In this document: positions 55,049-64,000 of the stretch, piece after piece | Position numbering within the stretch: the stretch's first letter is position 1 | How the letters are laid out: every line of letters begins with the position of its first letter | From: Microlunatus panaciterrae | GTDB taxonomy: Bacteria > Actinomycetota > Actinomycetes > Propionibacteriales > Propionibacteriaceae | Reading direction: 5' to 3' | Length of the DNA: 64,000 nt | Assembly: GCF_016907535.1 (NCBI RefSeq) | Contig: NZ_JAFBCF010000001.1 | Location: 1,240,001 to 1,304,000 of the forward strand | Made by a program: the position numbers and the translations under genes | The notes under the pieces: generated by a model | What the model saw: only the letters and a program-made list of their open reading frames with translations | Told to the model about the DNA's origin: nothing | The model's database searches: none

Positions 55049-56224
55049 ATGAAGGTGTTGATCGTGGGTGCCGGGATTGCCGGCCCAACCCTCGCCTTCT
55101 GGTTGCTGAGGGCAGGCCACGAGCCGAGCCTGGTCGAGCGAGCTCCCGAGCTCCGACGGGGTGGCTACCTGATCGACTTCTGGGGGGCAGGGTTCGACGT
55201 GGCCGAGCGGATGGGCATCGTGCCCGAGTTGAGGCAACGCGGCTACGTGATTGCTGAGGCGCGTGCGGTCGACCGCGAGGGGCACCGCATCGCCTCTTTC
55301 GACCCGGTGGCTGTGATGGGGTCTACCCAGCGGTACCTCAGCATCGCTCGCTCCGACCTGGCTGCGGTCATCTACGGCGCGCTCGAGGAGCGGGTCGAGC
55401 TGATCCTCGACGACACCGTTTCGTCGCTCGATGACGACGGCGAACGCGTCCAGGTCACATTCGACAGTGGGGCTAACCGCGACTTTGATCTTGTAGTCGG
55501 TGCAGACGGGCTGCACTCACAGATCCGGCGGCTGGTTTTCGGCCCGGACGAACGTTACGAGACGTACCTCGACATGGTGGTCTCGGTGTTCGACGTCGAA
55601 GGCTATCGTCCGCGCGACGACCTGATCGCCATGATGCATGCCGAGGTGGGGTTCCAGGCCGTCCGGGTCTCTCTCCGCGATGACATCACCACGTTCGTGT
55701 TCACGGTGCGACACCACGGCCCCGTGCCGAGCGACGATCGGCCCGCACAGCAAGCGCTCCTGCGGACAAGGCTGGCCGGCGCAGGTTGGGAGACGCCGGC
55801 GATCCTCAATCTGATGCCGCAGGCAAGAACGTTCTACTTCGACGCGGTGAGCCAGATCCGGATGGCCTCGTGGACGCGTGGGCGCGTGGCGTTGGTGGGC
55901 GACGCGGCGGCCTGCCCCTCACTTCTGGCCGGACAGGGTTCGGCACTGGCGATGGTGGAGGCCTACGTCCTGGCCGCGGAACTGAGCCGGGTGGGTGATC
56001 ATGTCGAGGCCTTCTCTCGCTATGAGCAGCGGCTCGCCAGTTTCCTGCGCTCCAAGCAGGATGCCGCCGTGGGCCTGGGGCCGGCGTTCGCGCCAAAGAA
56101 TCGGCTCCAACTCCTCTTGCGAAACACGGTGATGAGATTGATGGGACTGCCTAAGGTTGCAGATCTGGCGATGGGCAGGAGCTTCCATGACGCGATCAAC
56201 TTACCGGCGTTCGAGAGCGCTTGA
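55049..56224 (+). CDS. FAD-dependent monooxygenase (UbiH/TetX-like)
   Basis: 391 residues; GGAGGG upstream of the ATG. The dinucleotide-binding fold is MKVLIVGAGIAGPTLAFWLLRAGHEPSLVER, the DG motif VVGADGLHSQIRRLVFG, and the second FAD motif GRVALVGDAAACPSLLAGQGSALAM. Group A flavoprotein monooxygenases of this type hydroxylate aromatic or polyketide compounds, and some inactivate tetracycline or rifampicin. Substrate not predictable. It stands alone. Confidence 0.92.
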   Translation: MKVLIVGAGIAGPTLAFWLLRAGHEPSLVERAPELRRGGYLIDFWGAGFDVAERMGIVPELRQRGYVIAEARAVDREGHRIASFDPVAVMGSTQRYLSIARSDLAAVIYGALEERVELILDDTVSSLDDDGERVQVTFDSGANRDFDLVVGADGLHSQIRRLVFGPDERYETYLDMVVSVFDVEGYRPRDDLIAMMHAEVGFQAVRVSLRDDITTFVFTVRHHGPVPSDDRPAQQALLRTRLAGAGWETPAILNLMPQARTFYFDAVSQIRMASWTRGRVALVGDAAACPSLLAGQGSALAMVEAYVLAAELSRVGDHVEAFSRYEQRLASFLRSKQDAAVGLGPAFAPKNRLQLLLRNTVMRLMGLPKVADLAMGRSFHDAINLPAFESA

Positions 56225-56436
56225 GTAAGCCTGATCCCGTGGTCCGACAACTCGGTCTGCAATCTCTCGGCGGCTTACCGGCCGATTCTGGGCCATTCGC
56301 TCGACGGTGCAGAGTCCACGGGCTGCACGATGTCTCACTCGCTGTGGTGGTGATCGACGCAGCAGGGCCCATCGGAATTTGACAGGTTGGTGCAATCAGT
56401 GATTTGACCTGAGTCGGACATCGCGCCGCGGCTTCG

Positions 56437-57801
56437 TCACTGACTCAGATGACGTTCCACCTGCTCGTGCAGCCGATCGTATCGCAGCCGCTGCGTCTCG
56501 TCGGTTGGAGTTGCCAACGTGGCATCTCGGAGCCGACGCAACTCGTCGCGAACGGCCAGCCGATGACCTTGCGCTGCGACGACCCAACCGACTTCGCTCA
56601 GTAGTTGGTACAGCCGCTCCACTACTTGGGGCTCGCCCGCTCCGTACCGTCTGGGCTGGTCGACCGCTAGGTTGAGTAAGTCTCCGAATGTCGGCCGACG
56701 CACGACGACCCGCAGCGTACCTGTGTCGTCGCGGACCAATTGGTCGCCCAGTGGCAGCCGAGCGAGAGCGCAGACCAGGGCAGAGCTGTGGCCCAGACTA
56801 TGGGTGGCGGTGGTGGGATCATTGACACCCGGCGATAAGGCCTTGGCAGCAATGTCAGTGAGTTGGCGGAGGCCATAGCTAACGTCGTCGATGGAGGTCC
56901 GCTCAAAGCCGATCTCGACTGCTCGGTCGAAGCCCCGCTGAACCTGGCTACGCTCTTGATCGGTGAGCTGCCGGCCACGCTGGGTCGGCCAGGCCTGACC
57001 TGCGGGCGTGCCCTCGACGACAGAGCTACCCGTCGGTGCCGTGACCATGATCATGGTGTCCAGCTCTGACGCGACGGCGCACAGCTCCTCCGTCCGCACG
57101 TGCGTGATGAAACCCGAGCGCGGAGAAAGCAGCGCGATAGAACCAACGGCTGGCTGGAAGTCGTTGTGCTCGGTGGTCTCCACATCACTGAGCACACGGC
57201 GCACAGTGTCCATGGCCTCCCGATGCACTGTGCGCAGCATCGTCTCCACTCGGATCTCCTGAGCGAGGTGCGCCAAGAACAGAATCAGTCCGAAGACACT
57301 TGCCACGGTCAACAGGTATGTCACCGTAACCGAGATCTGTGGAACGAACTCTTCGGTGGAATCGCTTGAAGATCGGACCGCCCGAAGGACGGTCAGGGTG
57401 AAGACAAAGGTGCCCAAAAAGAGCGCCAAAGTCCGCTGAACGACCGGATCGCGGGTAAAGGTGCGCAGCAACCGCGGCGAGAACTGGCTGCTTGCCAGCT
57501 GAAGTGTCACCACCGTCAGTGAGAACGTCAGCGATGTGACGGTGATCAATGAGCTTGCGAGAGAGCCCAGCATCGACCGGGCAGCGTCCGAGTCGTCGCC
57601 GAAAACCCAAGAGGATAAGCCGCTGGGCAGCAGGTCATCGACCGATCGGTCGAGGTGCATGAGCAGTATTGCTCCGACAAGAGCCAGCACAATCCCCATC
57701 GTGGGCACCGGCCACAAGCTGGTCCGCACAGCATCGACCATCGAAGCCAGCACGCCTCGGATCGGTTCCCGGGAGTTCATTTGCACAGGTCTCTCACTCA
57801 T
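56437..57801 (-). CDS. DUF2254 membrane protein
   Basis: 454 residues. Four membrane helices occupy the first ~180 residues (WPVPTMGIVLALVGAILLM, SSLITVTSLTFSLTVVTLQLASSQFSPRLLRTFTRDPVVQRTLALFLGTFVFTL, VTYLLTVASVFGLILFLAHL). A large cytoplasmic domain follows, with DDVSYGLRQLTDIAAKALSPGVNDPTTA, the DUF2254 signature. Function unknown. A purine-rich stretch near the start was not obvious, so the start may also be the internal Met at MNSREP. Confidence 0.9.
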   Translation of the reverse strand: MSERPVQMNSREPIRGVLASMVDAVRTSLWPVPTMGIVLALVGAILLMHLDRSVDDLLPSGLSSWVFGDDSDAARSMLGSLASSLITVTSLTFSLTVVTLQLASSQFSPRLLRTFTRDPVVQRTLALFLGTFVFTLTVLRAVRSSSDSTEEFVPQISVTVTYLLTVASVFGLILFLAHLAQEIRVETMLRTVHREAMDTVRRVLSDVETTEHNDFQPAVGSIALLSPRSGFITHVRTEELCAVASELDTMIMVTAPTGSSVVEGTPAGQAWPTQRGRQLTDQERSQVQRGFDRAVEIGFERTSIDDVSYGLRQLTDIAAKALSPGVNDPTTATHSLGHSSALVCALARLPLGDQLVRDDTGTLRVVVRRPTFGDLLNLAVDQPRRYGAGEPQVVERLYQLLSEVGWVVAAQGHRLAVRDELRRLRDATLATPTDETQRLRYDRLHEQVERHLSQ

Positions 57802-58053
57802 CAGTTGGGTAGTCTTGCGACTCTCGTGGGGCGAACGCTAAGAACGCGAGTGCACGCAGCTGCGCGCCAGACGGCAGAGGGGCCAGGACGATTGCGGTCA
57901 GCCACCAACCGACAGTTCGGCTATCACCCGTCCCCATCGCTGTGCTTCCGATCTCTAGAAGCTGAACACCGTCCACTGCTCAGATGCGATGTGACAGCTT
58001 GGCGCGCTGACATGGCGCATCGCCCAGTCTAGGGATATCACTCGTCTGGAGAG

Positions 58054-59162
<1,109 letters not shown>

Positions 59163-59166
<4 letters not shown>

Positions 59167-59564
59167 GAATGGACCTCATCGGCGTGCTGGTGATGGTGGC
59201 GGGGCTGGCCACCGAGGGAGTGCTCGGCTTGGAAGATTGCGTCCGTGACGAGCTGTTGGGCGTGCTCGTTCTCGAGTCGATAGAAGACCCGATTGCCCTC
59301 ATGGCGGGTGGACACGATCCGAGCCAGCCGCAGTTTCGCCAGATGCTGCGACACGGCGGCCGGGGACTTGTCGACCATGGTGGCCAGGGTGTTCACCGAC
59401 AGCTCGCCGTCCCGCAACGCCAGGATGATTCGCACCCGGGTGGCGTCAGCCAGCATGGCGAAGACTTCGACGGCCAGTTCGACGAACTGGGTGTCGATGT
59501 CCCGCTGCCGTTCGTCCGACTGGACGCCTCCTTCAACGTGGGCCGTCCGCCTATCTGCATTCAT
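59163..59564 (-). CDS. ArsR/SmtB-family metal-sensing repressor
   Basis: 133 residues, from MNADRRTAHVEG. The winged helix is FAMLADATRVRIILALRDGELSVNTLATMVDKSPAAVSQHLAKLRLARIVSTRHEGNRVFYRL. The C-terminal HSLGGQPRHHHQHADEVHS is His/Asp-rich, suitable for a zinc-type alpha-5 site. It lacks a clear CxC arsenic site. Metal binding would release it from the dyad at its own start and induce the downstream efflux pump. Confidence 0.95.
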
Positions 59565-59572
59565 GCGCAGAT
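59553..59572. promoter_or_regulatory. Candidate ArsR operator over the start codon
   Basis: ATCTGC (59553-59558) and GCAGAT (59567-59572) form a perfect inverted repeat with 8 bp between arms, overlapping the ATG (59562-59564) of the ArsR-family gene. This position would block initiation directly. Confidence 0.55.
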
Positions 59573-59759
59573 TGTTGCACGCTTGCCTATGGAAGACCAG
59601 GCGTTCGTTCCCAGCCGTTGAGCCCACCCCTCACAGTGGATGGGACGTTATTGCGTATGCAAAGACATACTTGCGAGTCCCAAAGCACAAAAATCCCCGC
59701 CATGGGTGACAGCAGCCAAGTTCACTGCCCGCAAGCGGCCACTGCTGATCCCGATCGAT

Positions 59760-59818
59760 GCGGCCACCTGGATGTATGCCATGGGGTACCGGAAGCCCTG
59801 AGCCAGCCAGGTGGCCGC
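59760..59818. repeat. 12-bp perfect inverted repeat
   Basis: GCGGCCACCTGG (59760-59771) and CCAGGTGGCCGC (59807-59818) are exact inverted copies around a 35-nt loop, in the 311-bp spacer before the PLDc_N-like gene. It may terminate that gene's transcript. No coding gene was found in this spacer. Confidence 0.7.
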
Positions 59819-59875
59819 CTGCCCAGTCGCAGTTGTCGCCCTCAGCCTGCCGGAGGAGGGAGCGCAACTCTGAGC

Positions 59876-60097
59876 TCAGGTCGAGCGCCGACCGAACGCC
59901 AGGTAGGCAATGGGCCCAAAGGGCTGAACGATACACCCCAGGACCCAGAGGGGCTTGGGGCCGCGCACCTGTTTACCCGGGCGCTTGGCCAGGTCAGTGA
60001 GGGCGATGCTGGTGAGCACCAGCTCCGCCGCTCCGCCCGCAATGATGGCTGCGCGTTGACCCGCGCTGAAGTCCTGCCACCGCTTCTTGTTCGCCAT
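59876..60097 (-). CDS. PLDc_N-domain small membrane protein
   Basis: 73 residues: MANKKRWQDFSAGQRAAIIAGGAAELVLTSIALTDLAKRPGKQVRGPKPLWVLGCIVQPFGPIAYLAFGRRS. Two membrane helices separated by a basic loop match the phospholipase D nuclease N-terminal (PLDc_N) family, often a stand-alone small protein in Actinobacteria. The start at 60097 is preceded by TTGAGG. Function unknown. Confidence 0.8.
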   Translation of the reverse strand: MANKKRWQDFSAGQRAAIIAGGAAELVLTSIALTDLAKRPGKQVRGPKPLWVLGCIVQPFGPIAYLAFGRRST

Positions 60098-60165
60098 GAC
60101 CTCAACGCTACTCCGAACCGTCGCTGATAGCGTCGGGAAACGGGAGGCGAACGGTTCGACGTCCC

Positions 60166-60184
60166 AGGGCGGTACGCCCTGGAC
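60166..60184. terminator. Short perfect hairpin
   Basis: CCAGGGCG (60166-60173), loop GTA, CGCCCTGG (60177-60184) is an exact 8-bp stem in the 644-bp spacer between the PLDc_N gene and the GH31 gene. It may be a terminator or a processed RNA structure. No credible gene is in that spacer. Confidence 0.5.
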
Positions 60185-60453
60185 AGGCCAGACCGCGTCA
60201 TTGGACCGGTGCCGCCTGTACAGACGGCACAACACACGGATCGGCGCGTCGCCGCCGAGCCAGCGTGTCCGCTGAGCGTCAGACTCGGCCCGGTCCCATG
60301 CTGACGAGCCGATTCATCTGTTCACGCCCTGCAAGCGTCGCCTCCCAGCCCTGGCCCGGCGACGGGCCTTCGGACACGCTCGAGCCACGGTCGGCAGACC
60401 TTCGCTCCGCTCAACTGGACGCGACCTTGGGACGGCAACGCACCCGCACGATT

Positions 60454-60580
60454 GAGAACTCGGCAGAACGCGAGTTCTCGCGTGCCCAAAGCGCAGATTC
60501 CGGTCCATAACTCGACAGAACCCGACTTCTGGCGCACACCGGCCCGACCGCGACTGAGAACTCAACACAACGCGAATTCT
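60454..60580. repeat. Three ~51-bp-spaced copies of an AACTCnnCAGAAC-type palindrome
   Basis: GAGAACTC/GAGTTCTC (60454-60461 and 60472-60479) is perfect. Worn copies follow at 60509-60530 and 60556-60580 (perfect arms partly lost), and a half copy near 60619. The motif recurs every ~51 bp. It is unrelated to the CCCTTCGACAGG palindrome. Confidence 0.75.
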
Positions 60581-60741
60581 GCCGCCACTGCTATCCATCC
60601 TCGCGATCTGGACACAGTGAAGAACGCGAGTATTGGCATTGCAGCGTCAGCCGGACGTCCCCGTCCTTTCCTGACTCACCGACCCACCACTAGTTGCCGC
60701 CGCCAGACGCATCAGAGTCAGGACCTACCCGGCAGCTCGCA

Positions 60742-62274
60742 TCAGGCAGCGATGCGACGCCACCGAGGCAACGACTCGAGGGTGACCTCGACGTCCACCT
60801 CGGTCGGCCCGACGACGACGGTCCCGTCGTCCTGCTTCCATTGCCCGGGCGGTATCAGGACGTGACGGCTCGTGGCCGCCTGCTCCAGCACCGGGGCACA
60901 GAGGATGTCTTCGCCGACGAGGAACTGGTCGCGCACCTCCTCGTAGCCTGCGAAGTGGTACGCCAACGGACGGAGGATGGGCTCTCCGCTGCTGGCGGCG
61001 TGGCTGGCCAGCCGCACCAGGTCGGGCATCAGCTCTTGACGGATCTCTACGGCGGTCCGGACAGCAGCGAGGTGCGTCTGGTCGAGGACGCGCCATGGGG
61101 CGAGAGAGAACTGCATCATCGGGAACAGAGCCGAGCATTGCGCGAAGCGGACGAAGAGCTCCTGATCGAGAGGCGTGTCGTCCTCAAACGATCCCAGCTC
61201 CCCGCCACCGATCATGTCCGGGCAGTTGAAGGCGTGTCCGATCAGGCCCTCAGCGATGCCTTCCGGGATGAGTGAGGCAAGTCCGCCTTGCCCCCAGGTG
61301 CGCGGCTTGTCGTGGAGACGCTGCGCCAGGGGCTGACCACCCATCTTCCAGCAGGCCCTCAGCTCATTGAACTTGAACTCCGAGGCCAGCCGAGCCCAGG
61401 CCTCGCACTGACCGACCGCCCCGTCCTCGCCCACCGTCAGGTCGTCGGGACGGTAGTCGCGCAGGTCACCCGCATCGAACTTGAAGCCGTCGATGCCCAC
61501 GACCGTCCTCAGTTCGTTCAACACACCCCGCAGCCAGGCCACGGCGTCCGGGTGTGTGAGGTCCACGATCGTGCTGTACCCGTTCCACCACTCGCGTACG
61601 ACAGGGCGCCCGTCGGCCCCCTTGATCAGCCACCCCCGTTCGGCCAGCCACCGGGAATTGGGGCTGTCAGGACTGACGAACGGGACGAGCCACAACATCA
61701 CCGGGAAGCCCATCTCGTGCAGCTGTTGGACCATCGTCGCGGCATCCGGGAAGAGGGAGCGGTCAAAGGTCCAGTTCCCGTAGTCGACCGACCAGCGGTC
61801 GTCGATCATGATCAGGCCGGGCGGGAACCCTGCCTCCAGCACACCCTGCGCATAGCCGAGCACCGCCTCCTGGTTCGGCTGATAGGGCATCTCGATCCAG
61901 GTGTTGTACTGGGGCGCGCGGAACATCACCTCCGCCGGAGTCTGGCCGGAGGCCGGGAAGTGCCTCGCTGCCGCCGACCTGAACGCCGAGGCCAGGCCAC
62001 CGCCTTCCTCACCGACCACTACCTCGGTGCCGTCCACCGTCAGGTTTCCAGCGCCGTCGAAGGCGAAGGTGAACGGCTGCTCGGACCAGACATATCGACC
62101 AGCGCTGGACACCAACAACGGCGCGGACTGGTTGGCGCCGGCGTGATCATCATCGGCGACACCAGCTGAGGTCGCCAGGTTGCGGCGGTGCGGACGATCA
62201 CCGAAGGGCATCCGCTGCCCATCGGCGACGGCCCCTCCCCACCACCGCTCGTGAGGGATGACCGACAACGTCAT
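60742..62274 (-). CDS. Glycoside hydrolase family 31 (alpha-glycosidase)
   Basis: 510 residues from MTLSVIPHERWWGGAV (an in-frame ATG at 62295 is an alternative). The barrel has GLIMIDDRWSVDYGNWTFD, the nucleophile GIDGFKFDAGDLRDY, and the acid/base region HAFNCPDMIGGGELG. This is a compact intracellular GH31 acting on alpha-linked sugars (for example alpha-xylosides or alpha-glucosides). No signal peptide. It is divergent from the E2-like gene. Confidence 0.93.
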   Translation of the reverse strand: MTLSVIPHERWWGGAVADGQRMPFGDRPHRRNLATSAGVADDDHAGANQSAPLLVSSAGRYVWSEQPFTFAFDGAGNLTVDGTEVVVGEEGGGLASAFRSAAARHFPASGQTPAEVMFRAPQYNTWIEMPYQPNQEAVLGYAQGVLEAGFPPGLIMIDDRWSVDYGNWTFDRSLFPDAATMVQQLHEMGFPVMLWLVPFVSPDSPNSRWLAERGWLIKGADGRPVVREWWNGYSTIVDLTHPDAVAWLRGVLNELRTVVGIDGFKFDAGDLRDYRPDDLTVGEDGAVGQCEAWARLASEFKFNELRACWKMGGQPLAQRLHDKPRTWGQGGLASLIPEGIAEGLIGHAFNCPDMIGGGELGSFEDDTPLDQELFVRFAQCSALFPMMQFSLAPWRVLDQTHLAAVRTAVEIRQELMPDLVRLASHAASSGEPILRPLAYHFAGYEEVRDQFLVGEDILCAPVLEQAATSRHVLIPPGQWKQDDGTVVVGPTEVDVEVTLESLPRWRRIAA

Positions 62275-62538
62275 TTTGCTCGACTCCGCACCCATGCCAG
62301 GACCCTAACAGTGGACGGTCAAGGCCAGGGTGGAGGCCGGCAGCCCGAGGCCCGGCGAGTGCCGTCGGCCCGGTCCCGGGAGTCGTTTGGTCGGTACGGC
62401 ACGGGACCATCGGCCCTAGGTGTCGGTCGCCGACAGCGACAGCGTGGTCGGTGACCAACTCAACCATTCCGGTCCACAGCCTCGGGCGGCGTGGCTTCGT
62501 CATTGTCCCGGGGTGACCTCAGCACGAGGAGGAGCCTC

Positions 62539-63381
62539 ATGCCCAAACCTTCGCTCTCCTATCAGGTAACGGAACTTCCGCCTGCACGCCGCATCACGCA
62601 TAACTATCTCGACCTGTACTGGTGGAAGCACAGCATCTACGCCCTGCTCGAGGTGGATGTGACCGACGTTCGACTGGCCATTGAGGACTACACGACAAGG
62701 ACGGGTGACGCTCTGTCCTTCACCGGCTATCTGGCCTGCTGCCTTGCCCGGGCCGTGGATGAGGACAAGTCCGTCCAGGCGATGCCGAAGGGCCGCAAGC
62801 ATCTGGTCGTCTTCGACGACGTGGACGTCTTCCTGCCCGTCGAGCGCAAGCTGGGAGAGACCACCGTTGCAGTCCCCTTGATCATCCGCGCAGCCAACCG
62901 CAAGTCGCTCCTGGACATTCACCGGGAGATTCGACAATTCCAGGCCCGGCCCCTCCCCCGGGGCGACGGCAAACCGTCGGCGTTTCAGGTCCTGATGTCG
63001 GCCCCCTGGCCGCTTCCCCGGCTGTTCGTCCGACTCATCCGTACGGCCAGCCGGCTCAACCCCACCCGGAGGGTGAACGCGGCCGGCACGGTAGGCGTGA
63101 CAGCACTGGGGATGGCCGGTCGCGGCGGTGGCTAGGGTCTGGCGCCGGCGGGTCAGTCCCTGCTGCTCATCGTCGGAGGCATCGCTCGCAAACCTGCCGT
63201 GGTCGAGGACCGCGTTCAAGCGCGCGACCTGCTCAACCTGACGATTGCCTTCGACCACGACGTCGTGGACGGCGCTCCGGCGGCCCGCTTCATCACGAGG
63301 CTGGTTGAGCTCATCGAAGGCGGGACCGGCTTGGAGGAGGGGTCCCTGGAGTCGCCGGCCCCGTTCTCCGTCCGGGAATGA
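62539..63381 (+). pseudogene. 2-oxoacid dehydrogenase E2-type acyltransferase with in-frame TAG
   Basis: 280 codons if read through. The ATG at 62539 has GAGGAGGAG upstream. MPKPSLSYQVTELPPARRITHN, FTGYLACCLARAVDEDKSVQAM and the catalytic DHDVVDG near 63252 identify the chloramphenicol-acetyltransferase-like core of dihydrolipoamide acyltransferases. There is no lipoyl or binding domain. A TAG at 63133-63135 follows MAGRGGG, and the frame continues GLAPAGQSLLLIVGGIARKP into the catalytic histidine; homologues have Trp (TGG) at the stop. The codon therefore removes the active site. Confidence 0.85.
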
Positions 63382-63494
63382 GCGCATCCATCCGGCTGGC
63401 AAGCCGGCCGGGCACTGATGGGCCCCGCCGCGCAGATCGGGCTCAGCGTCTGGCGACGGACTCACGCTCCTCGCCAGCTGGGCGGCCACCCTCG

Positions 63495-63698
63495 ACCAGA
63501 GCGAATCAATCGAGCCGGACCAACGCGCTCTGAGCCTGTCGAAGAGCCCTTCGACAAGCTCAGGGAACGTAGCGAGCTCAAGCTCAGGGCACGGAATTCA
63601 GCCAACCAGAGCGAATCAATCGAGCCGAACCAACGCGCTCTGAGCTTGTCGAAGAGCCCTTCGACAGGCTCAGGGAACGTAGCGAACTCAAGCTCAGA
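63495..63698. repeat. Two 94-bp direct repeats, each a convergent palindrome pair
   Basis: Copies at 63495-63588 and 63605-63698 differ at about four positions (110-bp offset). Each contains CTGAGCYTGTCGAAG followed by its inverted partner CTTCGACARGCTCAG, i.e. a 15-bp stem with a 3-nt AGC loop. A worn third remnant follows at 63699-63725. They fill the spacer between the E2-like gene and the DAG-kinase gene and may act as a strong two-way terminator. Confidence 0.9.
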
Positions 63699-63751
63699 GA
63701 ACGTGGCGAACTCAATCTCAGGGAGCCTGACAAGGACCGGGAGCCGCAGGA

Positions 63752-64000
63752 TCACTGCTGCTGTGAACCGACCTCGGGGATGCAGACAGTGAGAGCGCCG
63801 GGCTCGATCTCTGCGGTCAGCCTGGTGCAGTCGCCGACCACGTCGCCGTCGAGCTGATAGCTCTCAGTGCCGCGGATCGTGATCGAGACGACCTTTCCGG
63901 TGAGCTGGTCGACCTGGTCGTCCTTCTTGGGCCTGCGGGTCATCAGACGCAGAGCCAGCTTGAGCCAGTGCCGCACCTTGCGCGGGGACGCGATGTAGAG
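63752..64000 (-). CDS. Diacylglycerol kinase family protein (3' end, partial)
   Basis: The reading frame enters the window at its right edge (LYIASPRKVRHWLKLALRLM) and ends at 63752. ESYQLDGDVVGDCTRLTAEIEPGALTVCIP is the conserved C-terminal strand-rich segment of the YegS/LCB5 lipid-kinase family, which phosphorylates diacylglycerol or related lipids. The start and the catalytic GGDG motif lie outside the window. Confidence 0.85.
   Translation of the reverse strand, partial: LYIASPRKVRHWLKLALRLMTRRPKKDDQVDQLTGKVVSITIRGTESYQLDGDVVGDCTRLTAEIEPGALTVCIPEVGSQQQ

Noticed and set aside
57794..57976. 60-codon frame overlapping the DUF2254 start
   Set aside because: It overlaps by 8 bp and is moderately hydrophobic, but no ribosome site or family was seen; evidence too thin to annotate.

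Overview
The window is high-GC actinobacterial chromosome. Gene content (an F420-type luciferase-like oxidoreductase, DUF3027, DUF2530, DUF3263, DUF4031 and DUF1707 proteins, a bacterial XPB helicase with a helicase-associated partner, class II-like HelD, CIRCE-controlled GroEL) and the abundant interspersed palindrome CCCTTCGACAGGCTCAGGG suggest a member of the Propionibacteriales, perhaps close to Microlunatus. That placement is an inference from gene families, not a database match.

Layout. 0-10 kb: housekeeping and regulation (oxidoreductase, NCS2 purine permease, MarR regulator, two divergent citrate synthase homologues around a perfect palindrome, DUF3027/MFS/dodecin/cold-shock block). 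10-17 kb: a LysR/MFS divergent pair, DAHP synthase with an aromatic leader-peptide attenuator, and an amino-sugar-like group (nagB, DHDPS-family aldolase, CPBP protease). 17-25 kb: a transcription/repair block (helicase-associated protein, FN3 surface protein, XPB helicase, Nudix, HelD). 25-31 kb: S66 carboxypeptidase, a structured repeat array, a DUF4031-CutC-dipeptidase operon and groEL with two CIRCE elements. 31-44 kb: membrane proteins, a lipoprotein, PadR/DUF1707, HAD phosphatase, an overlapping DNA ligase/TenA pair, a SAM-I riboswitch controlling thrC plus a MoaD/ThiS sulfur carrier, then DUF3263, Gfo/Idh oxidoreductase and manA.

44.3-45.6 kb is a small decayed integrative element: a complete tRNA-Thr(TGT), an integrase remnant, a frameshifted flavin/PPOX gene and a duplicated tRNA 3' end. 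45.6-53 kb is a sugar/sugar-acid catabolic cluster (GH3, GPH symporter with an in-frame stop, LarA-family racemase, LacI repressor) flanked by a 14-unit tandem repeat. 53-64 kb is accessory: cation/proton antiporter, FAD monooxygenase, DUF2254 membrane protein, ArsR/CDF metal-efflux pair, GH31 glycosidase, an E2-type acyltransferase with an in-frame amber codon, repeat-rich spacers, and the 3' end of a diacylglycerol-kinase-family gene at the edge.

The most interesting signals are (1) the SAM-I riboswitch in front of a zinc-ribbon threonine-synthase homologue translationally coupled to a GG-terminated sulfur carrier, suggesting sulfur/homocysteine chemistry rather than plain threonine synthesis; (2) the Trp-Tyr-Phe-Phe leader peptide in front of DAHP synthase; (3) a hierarchy of repeats built from one palindrome; and (4) five interrupted genes, which are either real decay or short-homopolymer/base-call errors.
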